Of a stretch of DNA of 64,000 nt, positions 1 through 10,682 are shown piece after piece (position 1 is the stretch's first letter; every line of letters starts with the position of its first letter). A model generated the notes under the pieces. It was given only the letters and a program-made list of their open reading frames with translations, was not told the origin of the DNA and ran no database searches. This DNA is from Nocardioides scoriae (GTDB taxonomy: Bacteria; Actinomycetota; Actinomycetes; Propionibacteriales; Nocardioidaceae): the NCBI RefSeq assembly GCF_900104965.1, contig NZ_LT629757.1:1488001-1552000 (forward strand), given 5' to 3'. Both the position numbers and the translations under genes were made by a program.

Positions 1-210
1 CGCGGGCACGGCCCACAGCGCGACGTCGCCGACCTGGCCGCGCACGCCGCCGCGAGCCACCCAGCGACGCTCGCCGAGCCACACGGCCACCACGACGCCG
101 AGGATGATGCACAGGGCGTAGGCCCGGATCGGGACCGGGCCGAGGTACCAGACGCCCTGCGACGGGCTGGGGATGGACAGCGGCAGCAGCGCCAGGACGG
201 TGCCGCTCAC
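1..210 (-). CDS. lgt: Prolipoprotein diacylglyceryl transferase (N-terminal part)
   Basis: Lgt is the integral membrane enzyme that moves a diacylglyceryl group from phosphatidylglycerol to the lipobox cysteine of prolipoproteins, the first step of lipoprotein maturation. Only the first 70 codons are in the window; the 3' end lies beyond base 1. The visible N-terminus contains [20 protein letters not shown] followed by a hydrophobic helix ending in WLGERRW, a typical Lgt first transmembrane segment. The GTG start at 208-210 overlaps the stop of the SCO1 gene by 4 bp (GTGA), so the two are probably translationally coupled. It is the last visible gene of the trpCBA-SCO1-lgt run. Confidence 0.9.
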   Translation of the reverse strand, partial: MSGTVLALLPLSIPSPSQGVWYLGPVPIRAYALCIILGVVVAVWLGERRWVARGGVRGQVGDVALWAVPA

Positions 211-863
211 GCCGCGTCGTCCCGCAGCACCTGCTCGAGGTCGGCCGCCATGTCCGACGGGGAGGTCGCCCCGGTCCAGACGAGGTCGCCGCGAGCGTCG
301 GACACCGAGACCACGACGGTGGAGTGGTCGACCTCGTAGCCGCCGCTGGGCAGCTTGCGGCCCTTCTCGACGTAGATGTCCATGGGGGTGCCGAGCCGGT
401 CGATGTCGGCGAGCGAGCCGGTGACGCCCTCGAAGTCGGGGTCGAAGCGGTCCAGGTAGCGCCGCATCACCGAGGCCGTGTCGCGGGCCGGGTCGGTGGT
501 GACGAAGGCGACCTGGAGCTTGTCCTGGTCGGCCTGGGGCAGCTTGGCCACCGCCGAGGCGATGGTGCTCATCACGGTCTGGCAGATGTCGGGGCAGTTG
601 GTGTAGCCGAAGAAGACCAGCGTCCGCTTCTGCTGGGTGGCCAGGTCGAAGGGCCGGCCCTCGGTGTCGGTCAGCGTCACGTCGGGGACCTGGTAGGCCT
701 CGTCGGGCGCGAAGTAGATGCCCCGGTAGCCGTCGTCGTCGCTGCTGGTGATGCCGGTGACGGGTGCGCCGCTCTCGCCGCCGCCCCCGCACGCGGCGGT
801 GAGCCCGAGCAGGCCGGCGGCGAGCAGGCCCGAGACCACCCGGCGGGCGCGGCGCTCAGCCAC
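207..863 (-). CDS. SCO1/SenC-family lipoprotein
   Basis: This is a 218-aa thioredoxin-fold protein of the SCO1/SenC family. Family members carry copper and assist assembly of the CuA centre of cytochrome c oxidase outside the membrane. A signal peptide ends in the lipobox LTAAC (Cys25), so the mature protein should be a lipoprotein. The copper-binding CxxxC is seen as TNCPDIC (Cys90, Cys94), and the third ligand His180 as EVDHSTV. The GTG start at 861-863 lies inside the end of trpA (8-bp overlap), and the stop overlaps lgt by 4 bp. The gene is therefore in a trp-lgt transcript rather than beside oxidase genes. Recognition of the family is firm; the metal is taken from family knowledge. Confidence 0.9.
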   Translation of the reverse strand: MAERRARRVVSGLLAAGLLGLTAACGGGGESGAPVTGITSSDDDGYRGIYFAPDEAYQVPDVTLTDTEGRPFDLATQQKRTLVFFGYTNCPDICQTVMSTIASAVAKLPQADQDKLQVAFVTTDPARDTASVMRRYLDRFDPDFEGVTGSLADIDRLGTPMDIYVEKGRKLPSGGYEVDHSTVVVSVSDARGDLVWTGATSPSDMAADLEQVLRDDAA

Positions 864-1652
864 GTCGCACGCCGTCGGCGAGGTCGGCGGTGACGCGGGC
901 CAGCTCGGCCAGGCCGGTGCGGCGGTCGGGGGCGTCGAGCAGCACGCGGATGAAGGCCGAGCCGACGATCACCGCGTCGGCGTACGCCGCGACCTCGGCG
1001 GCCTGGTCGCCGTTGGAGACCCCCAGACCCACCCCGACGGGCAGGTCGGTGGCCTGGCGGGTGCGCCCGACGAGCGGTCCGGCCAGGTCGGAGGACGACG
1101 TGCGGGTGCCGGTCACGCCCATGACGGCGGTGGCGTAGACGAAGCCGCGGCAGTGGTCGGTGGTGTAGCGCAGCCGTGCGTCCGTGGAGGACGGCGCCAC
1201 CAGGAAGACCTTGTCGAGGTCGTGCTCGTCGGCGGCGGCGATCCACTCCTCGGCGGAGTCGGGGGTCAGGTCGGGGGTGATGAGCCCTGCTCCCCCGGCC
1301 GAGGCCAGGTCGGCGGCGAACCGCGGGACGCCGTAGCGCTCGACGGGGTTCCAGTAGGTCATCACCACGGTGGGCACGCCCATCGCCGCGACGCGCTCGA
1401 CAGTGCGGACCACGTCGGTGGTCCGGGTGCCGGCCTCGAGGGCCTGCTGGGCGGCGGCCTGGACGGTGGGGCCGTCCATCACCGGGTCGCTGTAGGGCAG
1501 CCCGATCTCGATGATGTCGCAGCCGTGCTCGACCATGACGCCGATCGCCTCGACGGCGCCGTCGACGTCGGGGAAGCCGGCGGGCATGTAGCCCACCAGC
1601 GCGGCCCGGCCGTCGGCGCGGGTCTTCTCGAACGCAGTGGCGGTGGAGTGGC

Positions 1653-1656
<4 letters not shown>
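856..1656 (-). CDS. trpA: Tryptophan synthase alpha subunit
   Basis: TrpA cleaves indole-3-glycerol phosphate to indole and glyceraldehyde-3-phosphate and channels indole to TrpB. The 266-aa product is a TIM barrel of normal length. The two catalytic acids are visible: Glu50 in [11 protein letters not shown] and Asp61 in PVMDGPT. The phosphate-binding region near the C-terminus includes [10 protein letters not shown]. The GTG start at 1654-1656 overlaps the trpB stop by 4 bp (GTGA); longer readings of the same frame run through trpB and can be dismissed. The 3' end overlaps the SCO1 gene by 8 bp. Confidence 0.97.
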
Positions 1657-2950
<1,294 letters not shown>

Positions 2951-2954
<4 letters not shown>

Positions 2955-3745
2955 CGCTCTCCTCCTGGTGCTGCTGCCCGCATCGCCGCGACGGCGCCAC
3001 GGGGATCCCCGTCCTTGACGAGGGCCTCGCCCACCAGGATGACCTGTGCACCCTCAGCGGCGTACCTGGCGGCGTCGTCGGGCCCGGTGACCCCGGACTC
3101 GGCGACGGTGACGACGTCGTCGGGCAGCAGCCCGGCGAGCCGTCCGAAGACCTCGGGGTGGACCTCGAGGGTCTTGAGGTTGCGGGCGTTGACGCCCACG
3201 AGCCGGGCTCCGACGGCCAGCGCGCGCTCGGTCTCGGCCTCGTCGTGCACCTCGGTGAGCACGGTCAGGCCCAGCTCGCCGGCCTGCTGGTGCAGGTCGT
3301 GGAGCAGCGCGTCGTCGAGCGCGGCGACGATCAGCAGCACCAGGTCGGCGCCGGCGGCGCGCGCCTCGAGCAGCTGGTAGCCGGTGACCACGAAGTCCTT
3401 GCGCAGCAGCGGCGTCGAGACGGCGGCGCGCACCTGGCGCAGGTCGTCGAGGCTGCCCCCGAAGCGACGCTGCTCGGTGAGCACCGAGATCGCGTCGGCC
3501 CCGCCCGCGGCGTAGGCCGCGGCGAGCGCGGCCGGGTCCGGGATCGGGGCGAGGTGGCCCTTGCTGGGCGAGCTGCGCTTGACCTCGGCGATGACCGAGA
3601 GGCCGGGCGCGCGGAACGCCGGGAGCGGGTCGAGCGCGGGCGGGAGGACGGCGGCCGCCTCCAGCAGCTGCGACTCCCCCACCTGCGCCTGGCGGGCGGC
3701 GAGGTCCTCGCGCACGCCGGCGACGATGTCGTCGAGCACGGACAT
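2951..3745 (-). CDS. trpC: Indole-3-glycerol-phosphate synthase
   Basis: TrpC closes the indole ring, converting carboxyphenylaminodeoxyribulose phosphate to indole-3-glycerol phosphate. The 264-aa TIM barrel is a monofunctional IGPS with no fused TrpF. Catalytic residues are visible in [13 protein letters not shown] (Glu54, Lys56) and [11 protein letters not shown]. The ATG at 3743-3745 is preceded by GGAAGG six bases upstream. It is the first gene of the trpC-B-A-SCO1-lgt run. I found no leader peptide with tandem Trp codons in the 131-bp upstream gap, so attenuation is not supported. The TrpF step is probably done by PriA (39300-40109). Confidence 0.97.
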
Positions 3746-3837
3746 GCGAGGCCTTCCAGCAGTGGTGCGGGACCGGTCGGTGCGACACGGTCCGGTGCAG
3801 GTACCAGGTTCTCACAGGCCGCAGGGGCGGGTGTCGG

Positions 3838-3843
3838 TAGGTT
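3838..3843 (+). promoter_or_regulatory. Predicted -10 box of the DUF4190 gene
   Basis: TAGGTT fits the actinobacterial TANNNT -10 consensus and lies 33 bp before the ATG at 3877, leaving a short leader with GAGAGGG as ribosome binding site. No clear -35 is seen. The 3746-3876 gap is divergent and must also hold the trpC promoter, which I cannot place. Confidence 0.45.
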
Positions 3844-3876
3844 CGGCGTCTCCCACCAGACCGCGAGAGGGTCCAG

Positions 3877-4320
3877 ATGAGCAACGACTACCCCCCGTAC
3901 GGGTCGGGGCAGGAGCCCACCGGCGGCCCGCACGACCCCACCCGCCCGGGCGACCGGCCCGTCGACCAGCCCGGGTACGGCGCCACCCCGCCACCGCCCC
4001 CGCCGCCCGGCACGCCGGGGCCGTACGGCGCGCCCGACGGCTACCCGCAGCCCCAGCAGACCTCGCCGCTGGCGATCGTCTCGCTGGTGACCGGCATCCT
4101 GGGGGTGCTGTGCTGCAACTTCTTCGTGCTGAGCATCGCCGCGGTGGTGACCGGCGTCATCGGCCGCAAGCAGATCGCGCAGTCGGGCGGCCGGCAGAAG
4201 GGCGACGGCCTGGCCAAGGCCGGCCTGGTCCTCGGCATCGTCGGCCTCGTCCTGGGCGTGGTGCTGTTCGTGCTCAACATCGTCTTCGGCTGGAACAGCG
4301 GCGAGATCAACCTCGGCTGA
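3877..4320 (+). CDS. DUF4190 domain membrane protein
   Basis: A 147-aa protein with a Pro/Gly/Tyr-rich cytoplasmic N-terminus of about 60 residues, including a run of seven prolines, followed by two hydrophobic segments (about 64-95 and 113-137). The linker between them, IGRKQIAQSGGRQKGDGLAK, is characteristic of DUF4190 proteins, which are common and uncharacterised in actinobacteria. A Cys-Cys pair lies in the first helix. It is transcribed alone, divergently from trpC and convergently with the DUF2752 gene 15 bp away. Function is unknown. Confidence 0.85.
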   Translation: MSNDYPPYGSGQEPTGGPHDPTRPGDRPVDQPGYGATPPPPPPPGTPGPYGAPDGYPQPQQTSPLAIVSLVTGILGVLCCNFFVLSIAAVVTGVIGRKQIAQSGGRQKGDGLAKAGLVLGIVGLVLGVVLFVLNIVFGWNSGEINLG

Positions 4321-4335
4321 GGCGTGCCACACCCC

Positions 4336-4779
4336 TCAGGGAGCCAACCAGGCGCCCTGGGGGGTGTTGCGCGCCACGGTGAAGGTCACCATCACCACGG
4401 CGGCCACGGCCACGAGGGCGACCCGGCCGGCGCGGCCCGGGCCCGGGCCGGGAGGCGCGCCGCGCCAGGAGCGCAGCAGCCAGCGGGCCCAGAGCACCAC
4501 CACGACGGGCACCAGCAGCGTGAGCAGCAGGTTGCTGCCGAGCGCGCCGGCGACGTCGCCGTGGGCGAGGTCGTTGACCGCCCGCAGGGCCCCGCAGCCG
4601 GGACAGTAGAACCCCGTGGTGAGCAGGTAGGGGCACACGCCCCAGCTGCCCTGCTGGTGCGGGTCGCGCAGCCGCAGCGCGAGCGTCAGCGCGGCGACGC
4701 CGGCGCCGACCAGCAGCGGCTGGCGGGCCCGGGCCCAGCCGGGGACCGCCGGGGCCGAGGGCCCGGCGGACGGCGGCAT
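4336..4779 (-). CDS. DUF2752 family membrane protein
   Basis: A 147-aa membrane protein with about three transmembrane helices. The conserved DUF2752 signature is visible as GFYCPGCGALRAVNDLAHGD, with CPxCG before a hydrophobic helix. The family is uncharacterised; the paired cysteines suggest metal or disulfide chemistry, but nothing here proves it. The ATG at 4777-4779 shares one base with the upstream stop (TGATG), so it is translationally coupled to the HGxxPAAW gene. It is the last gene of the hisI to DUF2752 run. Confidence 0.85.
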   Translation of the reverse strand: MPPSAGPSAPAVPGWARARQPLLVGAGVAALTLALRLRDPHQQGSWGVCPYLLTTGFYCPGCGALRAVNDLAHGDVAGALGSNLLLTLLVPVVVVLWARWLLRSWRGAPPGPGPGRAGRVALVAVAAVVMVTFTVARNTPQGAWLAP

Positions 4780-5027
4780 CAGCGCGCCGGCTCCTCGCCG
4801 TGCTCGCGCCCGCGCGCCTCGGCGCGCTCCTTGCTGTGGTCACGGCCGCCGAAGCCCAGCTTGGACATCACGGCGCCGACGACCAGGGCGATCGGCGCCA
4901 GGGCGACCCCGATCCAGAACGTGAGCATGCTGCCGATCATCAGCCCGATCCCGCCCACGACGAAGGCGGCGAGGCCGACGACCACGGCCGACCAGGCTGC
5001 CGGGGTGTTGCCGTGGTTGTCGGACAT
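4779..5027 (-). CDS. HGxxPAAW family small membrane protein
   Basis: An 82-aa protein beginning MSDNHGNTPAAW, which gives the family its name, followed by two hydrophobic helices (about 13-32 and 36-55) and a charged Arg/Glu-rich tail. The frame stays open further upstream, but the ATG at 5025-5027 is chosen because the HGxxPAAW motif sits at the N-terminus in this family. Family members are small actinobacterial membrane proteins commonly found near hisI/trp genes. Function is unknown. Confidence 0.87.
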   Translation of the reverse strand: MSDNHGNTPAAWSAVVVGLAAFVVGGIGLMIGSMLTFWIGVALAPIALVVGAVMSKLGFGGRDHSKERAEARGREHGEEPAR

Positions 5028-5064
5028 GGAGCTCCTCGGTTCGTGGGTGGACGTGGCGCACATT

Positions 5065-5808
5065 CTAGGCAGAGGGGTCGCGCTGCCCGCCGGTGGACGG
5101 CCCCGACGGGTCCGGGGGGCCTCCTGCGTCGCCCCGGACGTCGGCCCTGACCTCGCCCCGGACGTCGTCCGGGAGGTCGCCCGGGACGTCGGCCGGGACG
5201 TCGGTCGGGTCGCGGCCCTCGTCGAGCGCCTTCCACAGCTCCTGCTCGGTCGGGGGGCCGGCGTCGGCCCGCTCCGGGCCACGGCGCGTGGTCTCGCCCG
5301 CCCCGGCCGACGCCGTGGGGGCGTCGTACCGCGAGCCCATCTCCGGCCACGACGGGACCAGCCGCACGGCGGCGACCGCGGGCACCACGGCCAGCACGGC
5401 GGCGACGGCCGCGGTCCAGAACCACGCGGTCAGGCCGGTGTCGACCGAGCGGCCCATCAGCCGGTCGTAGGAGCTGCCGGCGTCCCCGGGCAGGGTGAGC
5501 CCGCCCACGACGACCGCGGCCACCAGCCCGACGGCGGCGACGGCGGCCAGCACGGCGAAGGTGCGGCGGACGCGGCCCCGGGTGACGAGCAGCACGCCCC
5601 AGCAGGCCAGGAGCACCAGGCTCAGGGCCGACGCCAGCGGGTAGGTGGTGCTGCTGTCGGAGACCGCGCCGGCGAGCGAGCCGTTGGTGCGGGCGTCGCC
5701 GGTGCTCGCGCCGCCGACCCAGGAGCGGCCGGCCGCCAGCGCGGCGAGCCCGGCGGTGACCAGGCCCGCGAGCACGACGGGACCGAAGCTGCGCCTGCGC
5801 TCAGCCAC
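5065..5808 (-). CDS. Trp biosynthesis-associated membrane protein
   Basis: A 247-aa protein with four predicted transmembrane helices in the first 175 residues and a hydrophilic, Asp/Arg-rich tail. It matches the actinobacterial family named for its position between trpE and trpC (TIGR02234). Visible features are the N-terminal helix after AERRRSFGP, then a Gly/Ser-rich extracytoplasmic loop before the second helix. The GTG start at 5806-5808 overlaps the hisI stop by 8 bp. The usual upstream neighbour trpE is absent. The role in tryptophan metabolism is inferred only from conserved neighbourhood. Confidence 0.82.
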   Translation of the reverse strand: MAERRRSFGPVVLAGLVTAGLAALAAGRSWVGGASTGDARTNGSLAGAVSDSSTTYPLASALSLVLLACWGVLLVTRGRVRRTFAVLAAVAAVGLVAAVVVGGLTLPGDAGSSYDRLMGRSVDTGLTAWFWTAAVAAVLAVVPAVAAVRLVPSWPEMGSRYDAPTASAGAGETTRRGPERADAGPPTEQELWKALDEGRDPTDVPADVPGDLPDDVRGEVRADVRGDAGGPPDPSGPSTGGQRDPSA

Positions 5809-6172
5809 GGGCAGGCGCCAGCGGCAGCCGGTCGGCGTCGAAGCAGGTGCGGTCGCCCGTGTGGCAGGCCGGGCCGGTCTGGTCGACCTGCACCAGCAGG
5901 GTGTCGCCGTCGCAGTCGAGGCGGACGTCGACGACCCGCTGCACGTGGCCGGAGGTCTCGCCCTTGACCCAGTACTCCTGGCGCGAGCGCGACCAGTAGG
6001 TCCCGCGCCCGGTGGTGAGGGTGCGGTGCAGCGCCTCGTCGTCCATCCAGCCCAGCATCAGCACCTCGCCGGTGTCGTGCTGCTGCACGACGGCGGGGAC
6101 CAGCCCGTCGGAGGTCCGCTTGAGGCGGCCGGCCACGGCCGGGTCGAGGTCGCTGGTCTGCTGCCGGGTCAC
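5801..6172 (-). CDS. hisI: Phosphoribosyl-AMP cyclohydrolase
   Basis: HisI opens the adenine ring of phosphoribosyl-AMP, the third step of histidine synthesis. The 123-aa product is the monofunctional cyclohydrolase without a HisE domain. Zinc ligands are Cys87, Cys103 and Cys110 ([16 protein letters not shown]) and magnesium ligands are Asp86, Asp88 and Asp90. The GTG start at 6170-6172 gives the normal N-terminus; the same frame stays open for another 1.3 kb opposite the ABC exporter and should not be annotated. The start sits 6 bp downstream of GATACT, suggesting a leaderless transcript. The rest of the his operon is at 38542-43843. Confidence 0.95.
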   Translation of the reverse strand: MTRQQTSDLDPAVAGRLKRTSDGLVPAVVQQHDTGEVLMLGWMDDEALHRTLTTGRGTYWSRSRQEYWVKGETSGHVQRVVDVRLDCDGDTLLVQVDQTGPACHTGDRTCFDADRLPLAPARG

Positions 6173-6207
6173 GCGTCCAGTATCCCTGCCGCGGGCACGG
6201 CCGGGGC

Positions 6208-8082
6208 CTACAGGGCCTGCTGGGCCACCCAGGAGGCGTGCAGGCGGGCGTACACCGACGGCTCGTCGCCCTCGAGCCGCTCCTGCACCAGCGCCGCGTG
6301 GTGGCCCCGCTGCACGACGCGGCCGCGGTCGAAGACGATGACCTCGTCGGCCTGCTCGGCGGTGGACAGCCGGTGGGCGATGGTGACGCTGGTGCGCCCG
6401 CTCATCAGCCGTTCCAGGGCCCGGCCGATGCGCATCTCCAGGGCGGGGTCCACCGCGCTGGTGGCCTCGTCGAGCACCAGCAGGTCGGGGTCGGCCAGGT
6501 GGGCCCGCAGCAGCGCGACCAGCTGGCGCTCGCCGGCGGAGAGCGACTCCCCGCGCTGCCCGACCCGGGTGTCGAGGCCGTGGGGCAGGCCCTCGAGCCA
6601 GTCCCCCAGGCCGAGCTCGGTCGCCGCGGCGACCACCTGGGCGCGGGTGGCGTCGAGGTCGCCGTAGCGGACGTTGTCCAGCAGCGAGGAGTCGAACAGG
6701 AAGCCCTCCTGGGGCACCAGCACCACGCGGCGCCGCAGCGAGGCGAACTCCACCTCGCGCACGTCGACGCCGTCGAGCAGCACCCGGCCCGAGGTGGGGT
6801 CCATCAGCCGGGTCAGCAGCTTGGCGAAGGTGGTCTTGCCCGAGCCGGTCTCGCCGACGACGGCGATCCGGCTGCCCGAGGCGAGGTGCTGGTCGACCTC
6901 GCGCAGCACGAGCGTGCCGCCGGGGTAGCCGAACGAGACGTCCTCGAAGGTGACGTCCATCGCGCCGCGGGACAGCGAGCTGCCCGAGGGGCCCGGGTCG
7001 TCGAGGTCGGCCGGGGTGTCCAGGATGCCGATGACGCGTCGCCAGCCGGCGATGGCGTTCTGGGCGTCGGTCAGCACCTGGGTGCCCATCTGCACGGGCC
7101 CCACGAACAGCGTCACCAGGAAGGCGAAGGCCAGCACCTGGCCCGAGGTGATGCCGCCGTCGAGGCCGAGCCAGATGCCGAGGATGAGCACCCCCGCGTT
7201 GGCCAGGCCGGCGGAGACGCCCCCGAGCGAGAACGAGAACGCGGTCAGCCCCTGGGCGCGGGTGGAGGCCGCCTGGTTGACCCGGATCGCCTCGTCGATG
7301 CGCTGCTGGGTGCGCTCCTCGATGGCGTAGGTGCGCACGGTCACCGCGCCCACCACCGGCTCGGAGATCGCCGAGAGCATGCTGCCGACCGAGCGCCGCA
7401 CCACGCCGTAGGCCAGCGACAGCCGCCGCTGGAAGTAGCGCAGCGAGATGAACAGCGGCGCGAAGCACACCCACACCAGCAGCGTCAGCTCCCAGGAGTA
7501 GACGAGCATCACCACGGTGGCGAGCAGCACCTGGCCGACGCTGATGATGCCGAAGACCAGGCCGAAGACGACGAACTGCGAGACCTGGTCGACGTCGCTG
7601 GTGACGCGGGAGACCAGCGCGCCGCGGCGCTCGGTGTTCTGGGTGAGCAGCGGCAGGTCGTGCACGTGGCGGAAGGCCTTGGTGCGCAGGGTCGCCAGGC
7701 CGCGCTCGGCGGAGGTGAACAGCCGCGCCGTCATGAGGTACGACGAGGCGCCGGTCAGCACGATCGCGAGACCGGCCAGCAGCGCCATCTGGCCCACGAA
7801 GCCGTAGTCGATGCCACCGGGGGCGTTGATGCCGCGGTCCAGGGTCTGCTGCACCGCGACCGGCACCACCACCCGGCCGCCCGTGCCGACCAGCGCGAGG
7901 AACAGGGTGAGGCCGAAGCCCTCGGCCAGCTCGGGCGAGTGGACCAGGCCCTGGCGCATCGTGGCCCAGGCGCCGATCTCGTCGCCGCTCTCGACGCTGG
8001 TGCCCTCGGCGGCCAGCTGCTCGACCGGGTCGGTCGTGGGGTCCGCGGTCGGGTCGGTGCCCGAGTCGGTGCTGGTGCTCAC
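6208..8082 (-). CDS. ABC exporter half-transporter, catalytically competent ATPase
   Basis: A 624-aa type IV ABC exporter subunit: six transmembrane helices (about residues 60-340) followed by a nucleotide-binding domain. Walker A is GETGSGKTT, the signature LSAGERQ, Walker [13 protein letters not shown] with the catalytic Glu, and the H-loop IAHRLST. The N-terminus is a Thr/Asp-rich tail. The GTG start overlaps the partner gene's stop by 4 bp (GTGA), so both halves are probably made together. Substrate is unknown; relatives export drugs, lipids or peptides. The complete motifs here contrast with the partner's, as expected for a heterodimer with one canonical ATP site. Confidence 0.93.
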   Translation of the reverse strand: MSTSTDSGTDPTADPTTDPVEQLAAEGTSVESGDEIGAWATMRQGLVHSPELAEGFGLTLFLALVGTGGRVVVPVAVQQTLDRGINAPGGIDYGFVGQMALLAGLAIVLTGASSYLMTARLFTSAERGLATLRTKAFRHVHDLPLLTQNTERRGALVSRVTSDVDQVSQFVVFGLVFGIISVGQVLLATVVMLVYSWELTLLVWVCFAPLFISLRYFQRRLSLAYGVVRRSVGSMLSAISEPVVGAVTVRTYAIEERTQQRIDEAIRVNQAASTRAQGLTAFSFSLGGVSAGLANAGVLILGIWLGLDGGITSGQVLAFAFLVTLFVGPVQMGTQVLTDAQNAIAGWRRVIGILDTPADLDDPGPSGSSLSRGAMDVTFEDVSFGYPGGTLVLREVDQHLASGSRIAVVGETGSGKTTFAKLLTRLMDPTSGRVLLDGVDVREVEFASLRRRVVLVPQEGFLFDSSLLDNVRYGDLDATRAQVVAAATELGLGDWLEGLPHGLDTRVGQRGESLSAGERQLVALLRAHLADPDLLVLDEATSAVDPALEMRIGRALERLMSGRTSVTIAHRLSTAEQADEVIVFDRGRVVQRGHHAALVQERLEGDEPSVYARLHASWVAQQAL

Positions 8083-9920
8083 GACGCGGCCCCCTCGGTC
8101 TCGTAGGCGTTGACCAGGTGGGCGTAGCCCGGGTTGCGGGCGATCAGCTCCTGGTGGGTGCCGCGGTCGGCGATGCGGCCGTGCTCGAGGAAGAGCACCT
8201 CGTCGGCCAGCGCGATGGTCGCCTTGCGGTAGGCCACGAGCAGCATCGTGGTGCCGCCGCCGGTGCGTCGCATCCCGGCGAGGATCCGGGCCTCGACCTC
8301 GGGGTCGACGGCCGACGTGGCGTCGTCGAGGACGAGCAGGCGCGGCCGCCGCAGCAGCGCCCGGGCCAGCGACAGGCGCTGGCGCTGGCCGCCGGAGAGC
8401 GAGGTGCCGCGCTCACCCAGCCGGCTGTCGAGGCCGTGCGGGAGGGCGGCGACGAAGCCGTCGGCCTGGGCGGTGCGCAGCGCCTCCCAGACGTCCTCGT
8501 CGGGCACCTCGGCCCCCAGGGTGACGTTGCCGCGCACGGTGTCGTCGAAGAGGAAGGCGCTCTGGGGCACCAGCGCCACGTGGCGCGCGAGCTCGCCGGG
8601 CGCGAGGTCGCGCAGGTCGTGGCCGTCGAGGCGCAGCCGGCCGCCGACCGGGTCGACGAGCCGGGTCACCAGCGAGGTCAGGGTGCTCTTGCCCGACGCG
8701 GTGGCGCCCACGACCGCGACCGTGCGCCCGGGGGCGAGCTCGAAGTCGAGGCCCTCCAGGAGCCGCTGGTCGGCGACGTAGCGGTAGTCGAGCCCCTCGA
8801 CCTCGAGGCGTGCGCCCCGGTCGTCGACGACCGGGCGCGCCTCGCCGTGGGTGGTCGTGCTGACCACGTCGAGCACGCGGTGCACGCGCTGGTAGCCCAC
8901 CACCGAGCGCGGGAACTCCCCCAGCAGCCAGCCGATGGAGCGGATCGGGAAGGCGACGATGGTGAGCAGGTAGGCCACGGTGACGACGTCGCCGGGGTCG
9001 GCGGCGCCGGAGCCGACGCGGGCGACGCCCACCCCGAGCACGGCCAGCACGCCGAGGTTGGGCAGGCCCTCGAGCAGCGGGTCGAAGGCGGCGCGGATGC
9101 GACCGGCGCGGATGCCCTCGTCGCGCAGCATCCGGGCCCTGGCCGCGAACCGCTCGGTCTCCTGCTCCTCGCGGCCCAGGGTCTTGACGACCATGGCGCC
9201 GTCGAAGGACTCGTGGGCCACCTCGCTGAGCTCGGCGCGCAGCGACTGGATGCGGGTGAAGATGGGCGACGACAGCCGCTGGAAGACGACGTTGGCCACC
9301 ATCACGAGCGGGAAGACCAGCAGCCCCACGACCGCCATCAGCAGGTCGGTGAACAGCATCTGCGCGACCGCGATCACCATCATCGCCAGCGTGCCGACCG
9401 CCATCGGCAGCGGCGCGATGGGCGCCCAGGCGGCCTCGACGTCGGAGTTGGCGTTGGAGAGCAGCTCGCCGGTGGGGTGCTGCTGGTGCCAGTCCATCGG
9501 CAGGGTGAGGTACTGGCGAGTCACCTCGCGGCGGTAGGCCGCCTGCATCCGGTACTGCATGATGCCGGCGCCGAGGCGCCGCGCGACGATGCCCACCGCC
9601 CGCAGGATCGCGACGCCGAGGAACAGCGCGAGGATCGCCAGCAGCCCCTTGGTCGTCGTGGTGCCGGTGTCGAAGGCGGGCAGCAGCACGTGGTCGGTGG
9701 CCCAGCCGAGCACCCAGGCGTCGGCGACGGTCAGCGCTCCGAAGAGCACGCTGCCGATGGCCGACAGCGTGAAGACCCACGGCTCGCGGCGGATGCCGAC
9801 GCCCAGGACGCGGAAGCCCGCGGACAGGCTGGAGGCCCGGCGTCGGCCCGGGGCCGCGGCGGCGGCGGGGGCGCGGGTCGGGGCGGTGGGTGGGGACGGG
9901 GCGGGTGAGGGGCTCGACAC
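8079..9920 (-). CDS. ABC exporter half-transporter with degenerate ATPase site
   Basis: A 613-aa partner subunit with six transmembrane helices (about 40-320) and an ATPase domain. Walker A (GATASGKST) and the signature (LSGGQRQR) look intact. The Walker B catalytic Glu is Asp ([12 protein letters not shown]) and the H-loop His is replaced (VAYRKAT instead of IAHRLST). Such losses are typical of the degenerate half of heterodimeric exporters such as TM287/288. The start is GTG 9918-9920, preceded by GGGGGAGTT; the frame stays open upstream but the Pro/Ala-rich leader there is antisense to the TIGR03085 gene. The next gene overlaps by 4 bp. Confidence 0.92.
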   Translation of the reverse strand: MSSPSPAPSPPTAPTRAPAAAAAPGRRRASSLSAGFRVLGVGIRREPWVFTLSAIGSVLFGALTVADAWVLGWATDHVLLPAFDTGTTTTKGLLAILALFLGVAILRAVGIVARRLGAGIMQYRMQAAYRREVTRQYLTLPMDWHQQHPTGELLSNANSDVEAAWAPIAPLPMAVGTLAMMVIAVAQMLFTDLLMAVVGLLVFPLVMVANVVFQRLSSPIFTRIQSLRAELSEVAHESFDGAMVVKTLGREEQETERFAARARMLRDEGIRAGRIRAAFDPLLEGLPNLGVLAVLGVGVARVGSGAADPGDVVTVAYLLTIVAFPIRSIGWLLGEFPRSVVGYQRVHRVLDVVSTTTHGEARPVVDDRGARLEVEGLDYRYVADQRLLEGLDFELAPGRTVAVVGATASGKSTLTSLVTRLVDPVGGRLRLDGHDLRDLAPGELARHVALVPQSAFLFDDTVRGNVTLGAEVPDEDVWEALRTAQADGFVAALPHGLDSRLGERGTSLSGGQRQRLSLARALLRRPRLLVLDDATSAVDPEVEARILAGMRRTGGGTTMLLVAYRKATIALADEVLFLEHGRIADRGTHQELIARNPGYAHLVNAYETEGAAS

Positions 9921-9929
9921 AACTCCCCC

Positions 9930-9935
9930 ACAGTA
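9930..9935 (-). promoter_or_regulatory. Predicted -10 box of the ABC exporter operon
   Basis: TACTGT on the minus strand fits TANNNT and lies 9 bp before the GTG at 9920; the intervening bases GGGGGAGTT provide the ribosome binding site. It overlaps an inverted repeat (GTAGGC/GCCTAC, 9933-9938 and 9954-9959) that could bind a regulator. Confidence 0.4.
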
Positions 9936-9979
9936 GGCACCACCACCGACAGCGCCTACACCGGTCGCGCCGCCCGTCC

Positions 9980-9985
9980 TAGGAT
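9980..9985 (+). promoter_or_regulatory. Predicted -10 box, leaderless start of TIGR03085 gene
   Basis: TAGGAT fits TANNNT and ends exactly 7 bp before the ATG at 9993, the spacing expected when transcription starts at the A of the start codon. This supports ATG 9993 over the in-frame GTG at 9987. Confidence 0.5.
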
Positions 9986-9992
9986 CGTGGTC

Positions 9993-10637
9993 ATGCAACC
10001 GATGTCCCGCTCGGAGCGCTCGGCCCTGTGCAACTCGGCCCTCGAGGCGGGACAGGACGCCCCGACCCTGTGCGAGGGCTGGAGCGTCAAGGACCTGGTG
10101 GTCCACCTGGTGGTGCGCGAGCGCCACCCGCTCGGCGCCACCGGCATCGTGGCGCCGCCGCTGTCGTTCCTCACCACCCGCACCTCGCGGGCGCTGGCCC
10201 GCCAGGACTTCACGGCCCTGGTCGAGCGGGTGCGCAGCGGTCCGCCGGTGTGGTCGCCGATGGCGCTGCCCCCGGTGGAGCGCGCGGCCAACACCCTGGA
10301 GTTCTTCGTCCACCACGAGGACGTGCGCCGGGCGGCGCCGTCGTGGGAGCCGCGGGAGCTGACCACGACCGAGCAGGGAGCGCTGTGGCGCTCGCTCGCG
10401 GTGGCGGGCCGGGGTGCCGTCCGCTCCTCGGGCGTGCCCGTGCAGCTGCGCTGGCCGGGGGCCCCCGAGGGCACCGGGGCGACCACGCTGCGCAGCGGCG
10501 CCGATCCCGTGGTCGTCAGCGGCGAGCCGAGCGAGGTGGCGATGCTGCTGCTCGGTCGCGACCAGCACCGCGGCGTGACGGTCGAGGGCCCGCCGGACGG
10601 CGTGCGACGCCTGCGCGGCAGCGACCTGGGCCTCTAG
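9993..10637 (+). CDS. TIGR03085 family (DinB-like) metal-binding protein
   Basis: A 214-aa protein of the actinobacterial TIGR03085 family, related to the DinB/mycothiol maleylpyruvate isomerase fold. Metal-ligand candidates are His residues in VVHLVVRERHP near residues 37-46 and FFVHHEDVRRA near residue 108. The motif CEGWSVKDLVVHL resembles the conserved WTVxDLxxHL of the DinB_2 fold. Members often act on or depend on mycothiol, but no reaction is established for this family. The gene stands alone, divergent from the ABC exporter and convergent with the secreted protein at 10683. Confidence 0.82.
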   Translation: MQPMSRSERSALCNSALEAGQDAPTLCEGWSVKDLVVHLVVRERHPLGATGIVAPPLSFLTTRTSRALARQDFTALVERVRSGPPVWSPMALPPVERAANTLEFFVHHEDVRRAAPSWEPRELTTTEQGALWRSLAVAGRGAVRSSGVPVQLRWPGAPEGTGATTLRSGADPVVVSGEPSEVAMLLLGRDQHRGVTVEGPPDGVRRLRGSDLGL

Positions 10638-10640
10638 CGT

Positions 10641-10680
10641 CCCCGGTCGCCGCCCGCGCGGCCGCGCCGCCCGGTCGGGG
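10641..10680. terminator. GC-rich inverted repeat between convergent genes
   Basis: The 45-bp gap between two convergent genes holds an outer inverted repeat CCCCG/CGGGG (10641-10645, 10676-10680) around a perfect 12-bp palindrome GCGCGGCCGCGC (10656-10667). There is no T tract. Position and symmetry suggest a two-way transcription stop, but GC-rich DNA makes such repeats common. Confidence 0.35.
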
Positions 10681-10682
10681 CG

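Noticed and set aside
3746-3876. Possible trp attenuator before trpC
   Set aside because: No short ORF with adjacent Trp codons and no clear alternative hairpins.
9933-9959. GTAGGC/GCCTAC inverted repeat between divergent genes as a strong operator
   Set aside because: The arms are only 6 bp with a 15-bp spacer and overlap a -10 box; kept only as a note in the promoter entry.
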